A stretch of DNA of 64,000 nucleotides from Malachius bipustulatus (Eukaryota; Arthropoda; Insecta; Coleoptera; Melyridae). The notes beneath the pieces were generated by a model. That model did no database searches and was not told the DNA's origin. It saw only the letters and a program-made list of their open reading frames with translations. The DNA lies in the NCBI GenBank assembly GCA_910589415.1, contig OU342633.1:12438858-12502857 (forward strand), written 5' to 3'. Of this stretch, positions 30,290 to 41,580 are shown piece by piece. The stretch's first letter is position 1, and every line of letters starts with the position of its first letter. Position numbers and translations under genes: made by a program.

Positions 30290-31787
30290 TTCAAACTACA
30301 ACAGAGCCACCAGATTTATTTTAAAGATTTATAGATACAGATAGAAAAACAAATATATTTTATAGCAATTTGTCAACTTTATACTACCATTCAAATTTGA
30401 AAGTCATCAAATTTTAAAAGTAAATGTAACCGGTTTTAGCAACGTGCATGTTCCATATAAAATCGTAGCTGCAAAAAGCCAGAAGCAGTTTGGTGCCATT
30501 ACCAGTGGCGAAAGAGGACAAACGACGACACTCGTGTACGCCTTCAGTGCCTCAGGTCAGTACATCCGCCTATGTTCGTTTTCAAGAGAAATCGTATGAA
30601 AGAAGGCTTAGATAAAAACGGTCCTATTGGAGCAATATCCAAGTGCTCAAAATCAGGGTGGATAACAGAAGAACTTTTTGTAGACTGGCTGAAACACTTT
30701 CAAAAATATGTAAATAGTTCTTAAGATCATCCAGTTCTCTTAGTCCTGGATAACTATTTAACCCACTCAAGTCTGGCTTCATACAATTTTTGTCGAGAAT
30801 CGGGAATACATCTGGTTTCATTACCACCTCACACTTCTCATCGCCTCCAGCCTCTCGATGTTACTTTATTTGGTCCACTCAAGTCAGCTTACTACCAAGA
30901 ATGTGACAGATACATAAAAGAAAAAATATGAAAAAATCAATACACCCGATATTGCAGAACTTTAAAAAAATGCTTTCAACAGGGCTGGGTCGATTAAAAA
31001 AGCTATGAATGATTTTAGGACCACAGGGATCTTTCCATTCAATCCCGATATTTTCGGGGACGAAGAATTAACACTTTTAGAAGATAATCGCCAAAATGAA
31101 CTCTCTCTGCCTGATAAGAGTCTGACACCATCATCAGTACTTGGTGTTAAGATTAAACTTACTGAGTATCGAACATCAAGTCCTTCAGATGAATTAGCAA
31201 TACCAGGACCTAGTGGAATACAAAATAAAGCACGTAAGATCACATCACCATCAACATCAGATGTCCAAGAAAATATTAATATTAAGAAAATAAGTACCAC
31301 CGGAACACATATATTATTATAATATATGTGTCAATATGTGTCAACAAGTGGTCGTGGCAGAGGAAGGAAGGGCAAAGCAACTGTTATTACAACATCTCCA
31401 TATCTAGGCGATTTGCAAGAACATGTCAGGTTGAAACAAATAAAAGAGCAAAACAAGATTTCAAAGGTCAAGAGAAATTTGAACAATGACAGACCAAATA
31501 ATAGTAAGAATAACAAAAGAGAAAAAACATCCAAGATGAAAAATACACTACAAAGCAAATCTTCCTCTTCATCGTCATCTGATGAAGACGATTCCATCCC
31601 ATATGTAAACACTGATGATGAGGATCCGGAAACGGAAGATGAAGCAGAATGTATGTTTTGCAGTGGACTCTTTTCGGAAGACACACAGGGAGAGAAGTGG
31701 ATTAGGTGCCTCCAGTGTTTAAGGTGGTCTCACGAAGAATGCGCCGACACCACTCACTACCAAAACTATATTTGTGATGCGTGCAAA
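30290..31787 (+). pseudogene. pogo/Tigger-type DDE_1 transposase relic with C-terminal zinc finger
   Basis: Landmarks of a DDE_1 (pogo-type) core are present in broken frames: V-P-Y-K-I-V-A-A-K-S-Q-K-Q-F-G-A-I-T-S-G-E-R-G near 30,445, V-L-D-N-Y (second catalytic D) near 30,750, and S-L-P-P-H-T-S-H-R-L-Q-P-L-D-V-T-L-F-G-P-L-K. Then comes an open stretch 31,005-31,322 with the T-G-I-F-P-F-N-P-D-I-F motif. After a hairpin-like insertion near 31,305-31,330 it resumes (31,326-31,790) with a basic segment, an S/D/E-rich linker and a PHD-like finger C-x2-C...W-I-R-C-x2-C-x3-S-H-E-x-C...C-D-x-C. The N-terminal CENP-B-type HTH is missing. Confidence 0.8.
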
Positions 31788-31790
31788 TGA

Positions 31791-32600
31791 AAGACAGCCA
31801 AAATTTGTCAAATAATTATTTCTTCTACCTAATGGAAAAGTTATGTTTTTATTTTTATTTTAGAGATGTTGTATTGTTTATTTGTTAACAATTTCACAGA
31901 ATATATTTTTCATTTATTTCGTTTCAGTTGAATTTTTGCATAGTCTTCCTCCCGCGCTAAAACCTATTATCGGATACCTATCTGATATTAGGCTACTCAT
32001 TTCAAATGTTCATAATTGTGCACTTCTCATCAAAATATTTTTTATTCCCCTAAGGTCATAATATTTTGCCTATTAAATAAATATGAGTATTGAGCAACAT
32101 TAGCATTGGGTATAATGCGTGAATTTCATTGGGATTGTGCTAAAATTTTGGCAGTGACAAAAAAAATTAAGGGTATCCGATATTCGGGCACTTTCCTCTA
32201 TGCAAGAAATAATAAATCAGGAGTAGCTAGAGGCAAATTGGTCGACAACGAGAAAAATCATGATATATCTTTTACGAAAAGTTGATCTTTTAAAAAAAGA
32301 TTCGTCAGACCAAAAAAGTGAACACGAAGATGGGGTTTCTATACCTACCTTTATATTTTACTTTGTTACGCGTATAACAGTTGCATCATCAGCATCATTT
32401 TATTAAATTAAGCAGCATATTATTCTGCTCCGTGTTTAAAGGCTTTTAATAGTGAACATACGTGAAAGTTTTTGTGTTTCTGTGCATCATTCTGTTTGTA
32501 AGAATTCAGACTGTCACATACATAATTTTTTTTTTTTTAATTTCTCTGTCATTCCTTATGCCTTTGATCTGTAATACCTAATTGTTGCTAATAATAATTT
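31791..32600. other. Intergenic stretch and probable 5' leader of the next LINE
   Basis: No gene seen from 31,791 to 32,360. The later part (about 32,380-32,678) is probably the 5' untranslated region of the two-ORF LINE, but its left boundary cannot be placed without another copy. Confidence 0.4.
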
Positions 32601-32678
32601 AGCTGGATTGTCCGTTTGAGGCGAATTCCCTTATCGCTCTCTGATATTCTGGTTGATAAGTTACTGCGGTTGTCGAAG

Positions 32679-33599
32679 ATGTCTTCATGCACTATATGCA
32701 ACGTCCAAGTAGACGCAAGCGAAGAAATTAGCTGTTTGATTTGCAACAGCATTTTTCATGGTATAAAATGTGCCAATTTGAACAAAACCACAGTCAAGGC
32801 AATAATAGATTTAAATTCTGTATCTTATACATGTGAAAACTGTTTGAAAACAAGTAGTTTTCAAATTGGTGGTATAATGAGCATTTTAAACAAACATACC
32901 GAATTACTGAATCACTTAGTCAGCAAGGTGGAGGCGATCGAGCCTCGTCAACAGAGTGCTTCCCATGCATTGAAGATACCCTCCGTCACATCCAATACAC
33001 CGAACAGCGCACCGGCTGGTACTTTGCCTGCGGTGAATACAGCCGCTCCTGCTTGGCAGTGGCCCGCGCGCGGACCTGGTGCTCCTCTTCAGACGCGCCG
33101 GGCTGCCCACTCCCACTCACCGGCTACAGTTAACGCTACGCAGGACCCCACCTTCGCTTCCTACCACACTAGCGTCACTACAACTGATCGTTCTGCTGTA
33201 GCTAAATCAATGACCATACCTAGGATCAATAATCAGTCTCGAAATCCAATTATTATCGGTACCGGCGAAGAAATTTCTGCTAGTACTAAAAATAGCGTCA
33301 TGAATTTTAAAGCCGCACCACGCCGCCAGTGGTTATACATTGGAAGGGCAGCTCCAGGTTCTACTCCCGACGACGTACTAACATATGTTCGCGATAGATT
33401 AGGCATTGAGGACGCCAAATGTGAACAGCTATCAGATAGAGAGGACGTTTGTTCCTTCAAATTGGGCGTTAAAGAGGACATTTTGAAATCACTTCTTGTC
33501 CCCGGAAAGTGGCCCCCAAATATCGCAGTAAAAGAGTTTGTTCCAAGAAGGAGACCTAATATGGGAACTTTTCGCCAACGTAGTGAAAAACTGCCCTAG
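32679..33599 (+). CDS. LINE ORF1 protein with PHD-like zinc finger
   Basis: I chose the ATG at 32,679 (M-S-S-C-T-I-C) because the finger begins at once; an in-frame ATG 63 bases upstream also exists. Cysteine/histidine spacing (C-x2-C, C-x2-C-x4-H-x3-C, C-x2-C over residues ~4-55) fits the PHD-type finger that many insect LINEs carry at the ORF1 N-terminus. A proline/alanine-rich linker follows. The C-terminal ~90 residues (R-R-Q-W-L-Y-I-G-R-A-A-P-G-S-T-P-D-D-V...F-K-L-G-V) look like a compact RNA-binding fold found in ORF1 or Gag-like proteins. It presumably binds element RNA. Confidence 0.75.
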   Translation: MSSCTICNVQVDASEEISCLICNSIFHGIKCANLNKTTVKAIIDLNSVSYTCENCLKTSSFQIGGIMSILNKHTELLNHLVSKVEAIEPRQQSASHALKIPSVTSNTPNSAPAGTLPAVNTAAPAWQWPARGPGAPLQTRRAAHSHSPATVNATQDPTFASYHTSVTTTDRSAVAKSMTIPRINNQSRNPIIIGTGEEISASTKNSVMNFKAAPRRQWLYIGRAAPGSTPDDVLTYVRDRLGIEDAKCEQLSDREDVCSFKLGVKEDILKSLLVPGKWPPNIAVKEFVPRRRPNMGTFRQRSEKLP

Positions 33600-36471
33600 A
33601 TCAGATGCATCATTGCAACCTAGTTTACCCCACCGTACTTCTTTTTTTTATCAGAACATTAGAGGATTACGTACCAAGGTTTCCGAGTTTTCAAGGCAAC
33701 TTCTAGCCACAAACTATGACTTTGTACTACTAACCGAAACATGGCTGAATGAAACTTTTTACAATACAGAACTCTTTGGTAACGGATACCATGTGTTCCG
33801 TCATGACCGTAACTACCAAATGCTGGATTGCTCCAGGGGGGGTGGTGCTCTTATTGCTTCACTCGCCGAATTTCACAGTGCCGAACTTCCTCATTCGGAT
33901 AATCCTGCATTTGAGGATGTTTGGGTTCGTGCTAGGGTGGACAAAACTGACCTGATATTATGTTCCGTTTACTTTCCTCCACAAAGTTCCAAATATGCAT
34001 ATGAGTCATTCATAGCGACCCTTGAGGGCTACAAGAGAAGATATACTAGCTCAGAATTTATATTGATGGGTGATTTTAACCTCGCCCATGTTAGGTGGAC
34101 TGCTGAAGACATGTGCCTTATTCCAGAAAATCTGCCGGATGAAGCATCTGAAACTATTATAGAAAACATGTGTTACATGGAATTTAACCAAATAAATAAA
34201 TACTACAACCACCGTGAGAGTTTGTTAGACCTGGTATTCACTGATCATCTCAACACAGAATTAAATATATCAGATTACCCTCTTGGAAAAGTCGACCCTT
34301 ACCATCCTCCGTTGATGTTAACGTTGAATACAACTAGGACTCAAATGTTTGACGCCGCTACAAAAAGTGCATCTTATAACTTCTCGAAGACCGATTATCA
34401 AGGCTTGGTGGGATTCCTCAACTCTCAGGATTGGGATAAAGCTCTTAGCTCGAATGAGATCGATGAGGTCCTGCGTGCGTTCTATGATATTTTATGGCGT
34501 GGAATCGAGAAATTCACTCCGGTGAGCAGGTGTGTCTTCTCCGATAAGTATCCCTCTTGGTACAGCAAGGAGTGCAAAAAAATCATCAACTTAAAGAATA
34601 AATGGTACAGAAAGTTCCAGTCATCCGGCTCACAATCCGATTACGAGATATACTCAGGCTTCAGAAGAGAATCGAAGCATCTGATTGATCTTTGCTATCT
34701 ACTATTTATTAGTAAGTCCGAATCTCTTATATCTTCCAACGTAAAACATTTCTGGTCATACATAAGAAATTTGAAATGCGATTCTGGTTTGCCTAAAACT
34801 ATGATATTTAACGACATGGCTGTAGATAGTGAAACAGATATAGCAAATGCTTTCGCAGATCACTTTGAGTCATGTTACTCCACGCATGTCAGCGTAGATG
34901 CCACCTCCGTGTCTGATTTCAGCGATTCAGCAAATCATACTATCACTACCCACCACTTTACCACTGAAGAAGTTGAACAGAAGCTTTCTTCTCTGGACGT
35001 GAAGAAGGGAGCTGGTCCCGACGGAATACCTCCCCTTGTATTAAAAAGATGTAGCTCAGCATTGGCATATCCAATTCAACAACTATTTCAGATCTCCTTT
35101 GATAGTGGGATATTCCCAGATACTTGGAAACTTTCCTCTTTGAAACCAATCTATAAATCCGGTGATAAAGTCAACATCAAGAACTACCGAGGGATATCCA
35201 ATCTTTCAAGCTTGCCCAAAGTGTTCGAATCCATCATCACCGATGAGCTTTTTTTCAAGTTTAAGCACGTTATTGCTCCAGAACAACATGGCTTTTTTCG
35301 GGGTCGTTCAACGGCAACAAATTTGTCAGTTTTTCAACATCACTTAACGGCTGCCTTGGAGCGTGGATGTCAAGTTGACACTGTCTACACCGACATTTCG
35401 AAGGCATTTGACAGTATTCCCCGTGAGTTAGTTGCCGCGAAGCTTGAGGCTCTGGGTGTGCACGGTGTTTATTTGAGGTGGATTGTGTCATACCTGTCTG
35501 ATCGGGTGCAGTGCGTAAAGATCGGTTCCTGTGTCTCTCGGCTAATAAATGTCACGAGCGGAGTACCGCAGGGCTCACATATTGGCCCGATTATTTTTAC
35601 TCTATTTATTAATGATGTAGTAAAATGTCTTAAATATTGTAAGTTTTTGTTGTATGCTGACGACCTTAAGTTATTTTGCAATGTATCCTCTATTCAGGAC
35701 TGTCTGAATATTCAGGAAGATTTAGAAAGTCTCTCAATGTGGTGTCAGCGTAATTTGCTAAAACTCAATATTGATAAATGTAAGGTGTTGCGCTTCTCAA
35801 GAGGATCGAATCCTATAAACTTTATGTACAATCTCAATGGTGCAACTCTTGAAGTAGTTAGTCAATTTAACGATTTAGGTATCATTTTTGATCAGTCTCT
35901 GTCATTCATTCCACACATTGATAGCATTGTTTTGAAGGGTTTCCGGATGCTGGGCTTTGTGAAGCGTCATACAACACATGTGAACGACTGCAAAGCTATT
36001 GCCATGCTTTACAATTCTTACGTACGTAGTATCTTAGAGTACAATAATGTAATTTGGTCACCACATTATCAATGTCATATAGATAAACTAGAACGCGTAC
36101 AGAATAAATATGTCAGGTATTATCTGTGGAAATATAAATTTCCGTATGAGGAGATATCTTACAAAGTCCGAGTGCAACTTGTTGGTATCTCTACACTACA
36201 GTTACGAAGAAACATGATTTTTTTCCTGCATAAAATTTTGAACAATCTTGTGGACTGTGAGGAGTTGTTGACCAGTTTTACCATACGTGTACCGGCTAAA
36301 CGTACGAGATCGACCAGGTTTTTTGAGATAGCTCATCACCGTACTAATTATGGAGCTAATGACATAATTAGTAGAATGTGCATATTGTATGACGATTCAT
36401 ACCAGCAATTCGATCCATTTAAATCTTCGTTTCCCACATTTAAAAGAAACCTAATCACAAGTTACTTCTGA
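33538..36471 (+). CDS. LINE ORF2: AP endonuclease plus reverse transcriptase, ~977 codons
   Basis: The endonuclease reads Y-Q-N-I-R-G-L, L-L-T-E-T-W-L (catalytic E), L-M-G-D-F-N-L, S-L-L-D-L-V-F-T-D, and a D-P-Y-H-P-P-L end where S-D-H is usual. RT motifs follow: K-G-A-G-P-D-G-I-P, N-Y-R-G-I-S-N, Y-T-D-I-S-K-A-F-D-S-I (A), S-G-V-P-Q-G-S-H-I-G-P (B), and L-L-Y-A-D-D-L-K-L-F (C), then the C-terminal domain. The open frame is in the +1 register relative to ORF1. It begins with TTG at 33,538 and has no early in-frame ATG, so translation probably needs recoding or re-initiation near the ORF1 stop. No internal stops. This is a different family from the LINE at 60 kb. Confidence 0.9.
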   Translation: MFQEGDLIWELFANVVKNCPRSDASLQPSLPHRTSFFYQNIRGLRTKVSEFSRQLLATNYDFVLLTETWLNETFYNTELFGNGYHVFRHDRNYQMLDCSRGGGALIASLAEFHSAELPHSDNPAFEDVWVRARVDKTDLILCSVYFPPQSSKYAYESFIATLEGYKRRYTSSEFILMGDFNLAHVRWTAEDMCLIPENLPDEASETIIENMCYMEFNQINKYYNHRESLLDLVFTDHLNTELNISDYPLGKVDPYHPPLMLTLNTTRTQMFDAATKSASYNFSKTDYQGLVGFLNSQDWDKALSSNEIDEVLRAFYDILWRGIEKFTPVSRCVFSDKYPSWYSKECKKIINLKNKWYRKFQSSGSQSDYEIYSGFRRESKHLIDLCYLLFISKSESLISSNVKHFWSYIRNLKCDSGLPKTMIFNDMAVDSETDIANAFADHFESCYSTHVSVDATSVSDFSDSANHTITTHHFTTEEVEQKLSSLDVKKGAGPDGIPPLVLKRCSSALAYPIQQLFQISFDSGIFPDTWKLSSLKPIYKSGDKVNIKNYRGISNLSSLPKVFESIITDELFFKFKHVIAPEQHGFFRGRSTATNLSVFQHHLTAALERGCQVDTVYTDISKAFDSIPRELVAAKLEALGVHGVYLRWIVSYLSDRVQCVKIGSCVSRLINVTSGVPQGSHIGPIIFTLFINDVVKCLKYCKFLLYADDLKLFCNVSSIQDCLNIQEDLESLSMWCQRNLLKLNIDKCKVLRFSRGSNPINFMYNLNGATLEVVSQFNDLGIIFDQSLSFIPHIDSIVLKGFRMLGFVKRHTTHVNDCKAIAMLYNSYVRSILEYNNVIWSPHYQCHIDKLERVQNKYVRYYLWKYKFPYEEISYKVRVQLVGISTLQLRRNMIFFLHKILNNLVDCEELLTSFTIRVPAKRTRSTRFFEIAHHRTNYGANDIISRMCILYDDSYQQFDPFKSSFPTFKRNLITSYF

Positions 36472-36639
36472 CATTTGTTCTATAATACTTTCTTGTATTG
36501 ACCGGTGTATACCTAATTTTAGATAAATTTAAGTTTAGTTTAGTACTCATCAAGTTGTGATGTATATAAATGTAAATGTACCAATTGGAATTAATTTTCT
36601 GTGGAGTACTTACTTCCTAAATAAATAAAATAACGACCG

Positions 36640-37950
36640 TACAATTTTGAACCATATGAATAAGTACAGACCCACTGGATAAATACATACACACTGTAAC
36701 ATTTCAAAATAAAGATTTATTTCTTTGGCTAACGAATTCTTTATAATGGTACAATAGCACCAAGGAATATTTATTTGGCGATACGTTTATAATTAATAGA
36801 CTCCCCAATTTTATTTTATTATAGAAATTTATTAGTTTAAGTTCTATTTCGTTGTTGGTAAACAAGGAATGATTTATTCGTATTAATTCAGTATCTTTAG
36901 GTGGAATTGATAAGGTGGCTGATAGAGAGGAAAGAGAGAAACGGCCGTCTCGAATTGACGATTGATAGAAGGAAGGTCTTCGTATTTGGTTGGGTTAGAA
37001 TTTAACAATATATTTAATAATCTCCTTATGTCATTCGCCTAGTTATTATTGTGTCTAGTTGCCGATCGTTGTTTCTATCAGCGTGCTCAACCTTTTGTTA
37101 GTAGAGTTTTTTGGGTTATTGTAGTGTAAAGAAACCCCAATGAAATTGGGTAAGCAGCTTATATTTTGTTATTGGCTCTCTGTCGTTTTTTATCAAAATT
37201 TTGGAACTTGCGTTCTTCCGCAAATGGAGCATATATGAACTTGCGTTTGCAGGTTTTTTTTTATGGTTGCCGTACTAGTATTCCTAGCCAGGGATAGTTT
37301 GGAATAGTGGTGGAAGAGCCGTGCTGACGTCGAGTTCCTATATTTTTTTGTGAGGCCTTCCCTTGAGTGCTGGGACACCTGGCGGTGGATCGACTTCCCT
37401 GAGCAGGACGCCCCTCACCGGATTCAAGGCCAGATTATGCAAATTATTCAGATTATTCAAATTATTCAGATTATTCAAATTACTTGGATTACTTTGATTA
37501 CTCATCAGATTATCCTATTTTTTATTTCGAATTGTTTTGAGTGAGATCACGTGTACAATATTTTCCATTTTTTATAGAATCTCTCTGAAATTACCTATTT
37601 CACACTTGTTTAAAGATTAATAAAGTTGATTCCCCGATAATTTCCTTTTTAAGGAACATAGTCAACTGCTACGTATTTTATGAGTAACATATTTTATATG
37701 TAACACTTTTTATGTAAATTTCTCCTTTATTAAAATAGTTAAAATAGTTATAAATATCCTTATCATCATAATTAAAATCATCTCATAATAAAATAAACTG
37801 GATTATTAACATTGTAAAGCCGAACATAGCTATGTGCAAGCTCATCTCAAATTAATGCAATAATTCTAATATCAGTTATCACTTGCCTACTTACTACTAC
37901 ATGAATTTGTAATAGTCATTTACCTATTTTTATAATTAAATCTTTTCAAA
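36640..37950. other. Gene-free stretch with a short (ATTATTCAG)n array
   Basis: Between about 37,438 and 37,505 the word ATTATTCA recurs (AAATTATTCAGATTATTCAA and variants), a degenerate 9-11-base microsatellite. The rest is AT-rich and shows no recognisable coding sequence. Confidence 0.5.
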
Positions 37951-37954
37951 CTTA

Positions 37955-38103
37955 CGCCCGTATTCACAAACGATAATTTCCTAAATAATTACGTAATCAA
38001 ATATCCCCATCTCATTCTATTGCAAAAAAACTGCATATCTCCATCTCACTCATTTAAATAATTACGTAATTATTTAGGAAATTATCGTTTGTGAATACGG
38101 GCA
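37955..38103. mobile_element. 149-bp MITE with ~41-bp near-perfect terminal inverted repeats
   Basis: GCCCGTATTCACAAACGATA at the left is exactly matched in inverted form at the right. The pairing runs inward through AATTTCCTAAATAATTACGTAAT without mismatch. It is flanked on both sides by TTA (37,952-37,954 and 38,104-38,106), consistent with a 3-bp target duplication of the PIF/Harbinger type. There is no coding capacity. The near-perfect arms suggest a young copy. Confidence 0.85.
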
Positions 38104-38106
38104 TTA

Positions 38107-41100
38107 GTCTTTTTAATTTTTGTCTTGCAGAATAATTTAATTAGTGCAAACTGCTTAAAATTAATTTTCCTTATTTTTTCTACAAAAATAAGTGGCGCCT
38201 AACGAAACACAATTTTTGTTTTTTTGTTGCTTCGGGAAAGTTTCAACCCATGACAGATGCCCTCTGACGAAAGGCACCGCGCTATGTGACTTGTTTAAAT
38301 AAAAAGAAAAAACATAGGTTACCACACTCAGAAGAAAGTTAATTTAAACGTAGAAACTTACAAAACTGTTGAAAATAATTTTTTGATTGGCCTGTTTTGA
38401 AATAATTCACGGGTTACAAACTGGTATTACTTATAAACTGCTCAATAAATGAAACGTTACATGATCAAATTTGCCGTAACTTTGGCACTGATAAAATTTG
38501 GATTGTTTCGAGCAATTCAATTTTTGTTTCAAGGGTTCACTACTTCAATCCCTTATTTATCAGTCCGTATGTTTGCAAGAACCTCGGACTTCACACAAAC
38601 TTTATAGTACTGAAAGGACCCAAACCATATAACAACTGCGCATGTTAAAAATTTTAAACTTTAGAGTCAAGAAACGCACCCAATTTTTATTTTTATCTGT
38701 CAAGCTTTCAAAGCTAGAAACGTCAGTTTTGTCAATGTCATAAACCCAGAATTCAAGTCACACTCAGTGGTGAGACTTCACTTTTTTCTGACATCAAGAG
38801 AGTGAACACGAGTCCGTCAAGCTCAGCTGTTTTGGTTATATTCTCCCGCATTTTGGTTATTTGTTTATTTATACCTACGCACGTGAGTTTATTTTATTTA
38901 TTTATTGTTGTTGCAATATTACAAGAGACTAGCTCTTGCCTTTTACTGTTTATTTATTGTTTGGAACATCATTTATTTAAAAAGGACACGTGGCCTTTGG
39001 TTAATTTGTTACTCTCATGAAGGAGCCCATTTTTAATAATTATTTCTGTGTGTAAAGAGGTTTACAATTGCTATCAAATTTAATTGGTAAATTAACACGT
39101 GCTGCTCGACTTTTAATTTTATCTCATTAAAATCATACAATTGTTGCAGGTAGTTTATAGTCAAGGAGGGCCCCATTCTAACACCACGTTTCATCCAATC
39201 TTTATGGTTATTTGAATCATTTAAATTTATTTATTGTAATAATGAACCAGCCCATGCCTTTGTGAATATTTATTATTATTATTATTATGATCAAGCACAT
39301 TTCTCTACAAACAATTTATTTTACGGCGGTCAACTATTTAAACGATCACACTGTGTAATTTTATTATGTCTTTGATTGCATTTTATTGGTGAATTTTTAA
39401 CTTTCTTTGTCATTTTCGTCAAACTTAAGGAACATGTGTTTTTTTCGATTTTAATTTGTTTTGTGCTAAATTAATTGCCAATGTGAGCTTTTGATCATTA
39501 ATCATTTTATTTAAATTGAAATTTCATTGTTTTGGAATGCGAGCGACACATGCACTGATTAATTTGATTTCGTTTCTAAATTGTTATCGAGGACCGACTT
39601 TTTACGGTTCGATAACGCCGCTGCTATATAATATGTTTCACCTCATTTTGTATTTCATATTTCCTGGACTCTAAACTATTTATTTATTTGTTGCTACTGA
39701 TTTACTTGCCCGAACTATTTATTTACTTGCTACCATTGATTTACTCGCCTGATATATTTATTTGTTTTTATGCATTTTTGTGTGTCTTGTTTCCTTTTCA
39801 GGAGGTATAAGTCCTTGAAATAGAAATATAAAATGTGGTCTTCCTGAATGTAACAGATTTGCTTATCAATGTCAATTTTACACCAAAACGGTGACGATTT
39901 TATGTGTTGTGTCTTTTGTATTCTATGATTTTGTCATGGTGTATTTTTGTATAAAATCGTAAATGAAACGACGATATGATTTTGTATGTTGACTCACGAA
40001 TCGAAGCGTTAGACAACGACGCTTCAATTTGTTGTATAGGTTATGTCTCGTTTTGACGTTAGATGTCCTTTGGAATCGATTTTATTTATTTGGTATTAGT
40101 CCGGGGTGTGGAGATAAGTCGATTAGGCTTCTCGCATCAACCAGGTCTAATTTATGTGTGTTTTGTTACGTCTTTTCTATTAGTCTGGGGTGTGGAGATA
40201 AGTCGATTAGGCTTCTCGCATCAACAAGGTCTAATTTATGTGTGTTTTGTTATGTCTTTTCTTTATAGGTACTAAACGGTTCGCAAAGACTAACGTTAAA
40301 ATGACAGGTTACCAAAATACAAGAGATTTAGTTCTCACTCCTCAACGCCCAAGCAAATACTTGATTCTAACATGTCGTCGTTTCATTGTATGTTTTTCGT
40401 TGTATGTTTTTCATTGTATGTTTTTGTATTTTATTTTTTGGCACTTTGCAAGTCCGAGGTTGGGTCTTTCGCTGGCTTTCTTTTTTTACTCGTGACTATA
40501 AACTTTCGTAGGCGGAAACCTTTCTTCAGGGTCACTCGTGGGGTAAACAGATTAACATTCAAATCATTTCAAAAGTAAATAAATCAATTCATTTTTAAAG
40601 GGGAAACTCTGTCTTTTAAATTAAATCTCCTATCTCTCAACAAAAGACTGGCTCAAAGTATTTTCGTAGCGTTTGCTACGAACGAACCAAAATAAGGTTA
40701 CTACACACAACAACGTAAGGTCCAAACAAGGTGAAAACTAGACAGATCACGAGCCAAGGTAAAACCACAAACGGTAAGTAATGTTGGCCATTTTATTTGA
40801 AATCAGGGAGGGAGAACTTTAAATTCAAATCAAACATTCAGGGCGGGAATCCAAACAGTCATTCATGACAGACAAGTTGACATTTCAAACGTCGAAGGGG
40901 TTCTTATTTTTCAAAACCATTCAGTCTGGGTCCACATTACTGAATTTACTGCGCATGACGCAAAACCCCCATTTTAAGAGGTTAGGTAGGTTACATCACA
41001 GATTCTTTACCGTCAACCAGGATGCAGGTTTTTAGGTAGGTTACACTACAGATTTGGTTCCAGTGACCAGGATTTTAGGGTGGTTACACTACAGTACTTT

Positions 41101-41580
41101 AGACGCAAATAAATTTTAGACGTAAATAAAACAGTTCAAAATCTCAGAAAGCTCGGCTTGCTCCCATTTGATCAAACTTTTTTTTTAATTTCAACACAAA
41201 GATCATGAAGATGGACCTCAAAATTACAGGGTGATCTCAAAAAAACTACTTTTTGGTGTGGCAATGATAACTTTGTTACCCGTGACCCGGTTTTCAAAAT
41301 GTAGGGCTCATTTTAAAGCATAAACTTCAAAAAAGAACACGCAAGATTGATAATCGACCAAGGACAAAAATTTAAAATACAGGGTTGTATTAAAACTAAC
41401 TCAAATCTGAATGGCTTCCGAAATCTGGTATCACGGAAAATTTGAAATAAAGTTAATTTGCTTTCAAACGAACCATTCATTTTGAATATTTCAGATGGTC
41501 TTCGCTTGGATGAGTTAAGAATTGTTGACATAAGAACAAAATTACAACTTCGTGTTTTCGAATGAGGTAGTCCCTTTCTT
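38107..41580. other. Long gene-free stretch with small tandem repeats
   Basis: No protein family was recognised in about 3.5 kb; open frames here are short and low in complexity. Visible structure: an 84-base tandem duplication (40,097-40,264), a perfect 8-bp hairpin TTCGTAGC/GCTACGAA (40,663-40,682), a weak tandem GGTTACACTACAG pattern of about 52 bases (40,984-41,095), and ACAGGG-type interspersed repeat text near 41,227 and 41,380. Confidence 0.5.
40097..40264. repeat. 84-base tandem duplication
   Basis: TAGTCCGGGGTGTGGAGATA begins the first copy and TAGTCTGGGGTGTGGAGATA the second, 84 bases later. The copies differ at only a few positions, indicating recent duplication. Confidence 0.85.

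Larger units (their letters stand above)
32679..36630 (+). mobile_element. Two-ORF non-LTR retrotransposon (APE-type LINE), apparently complete coding region
   Basis: ORF1 with a PHD-like finger and ORF2 with endonuclease and RT are both uninterrupted and overlap by 62 bases. The element ends in an A/T-rich tail with AATAAATAAAATAA near 36,620. G+C is higher than in the flanks, as in young LINEs. The 5' boundary lies upstream of 32,679 but is undefined. It is likely a recent, possibly active insertion. Confidence 0.85.

Noticed and set aside
37438..37505. Possible CRISPR-like or regular array
   Set aside because: The spacing is that of a microsatellite, without distinct spacers; eukaryotic context.
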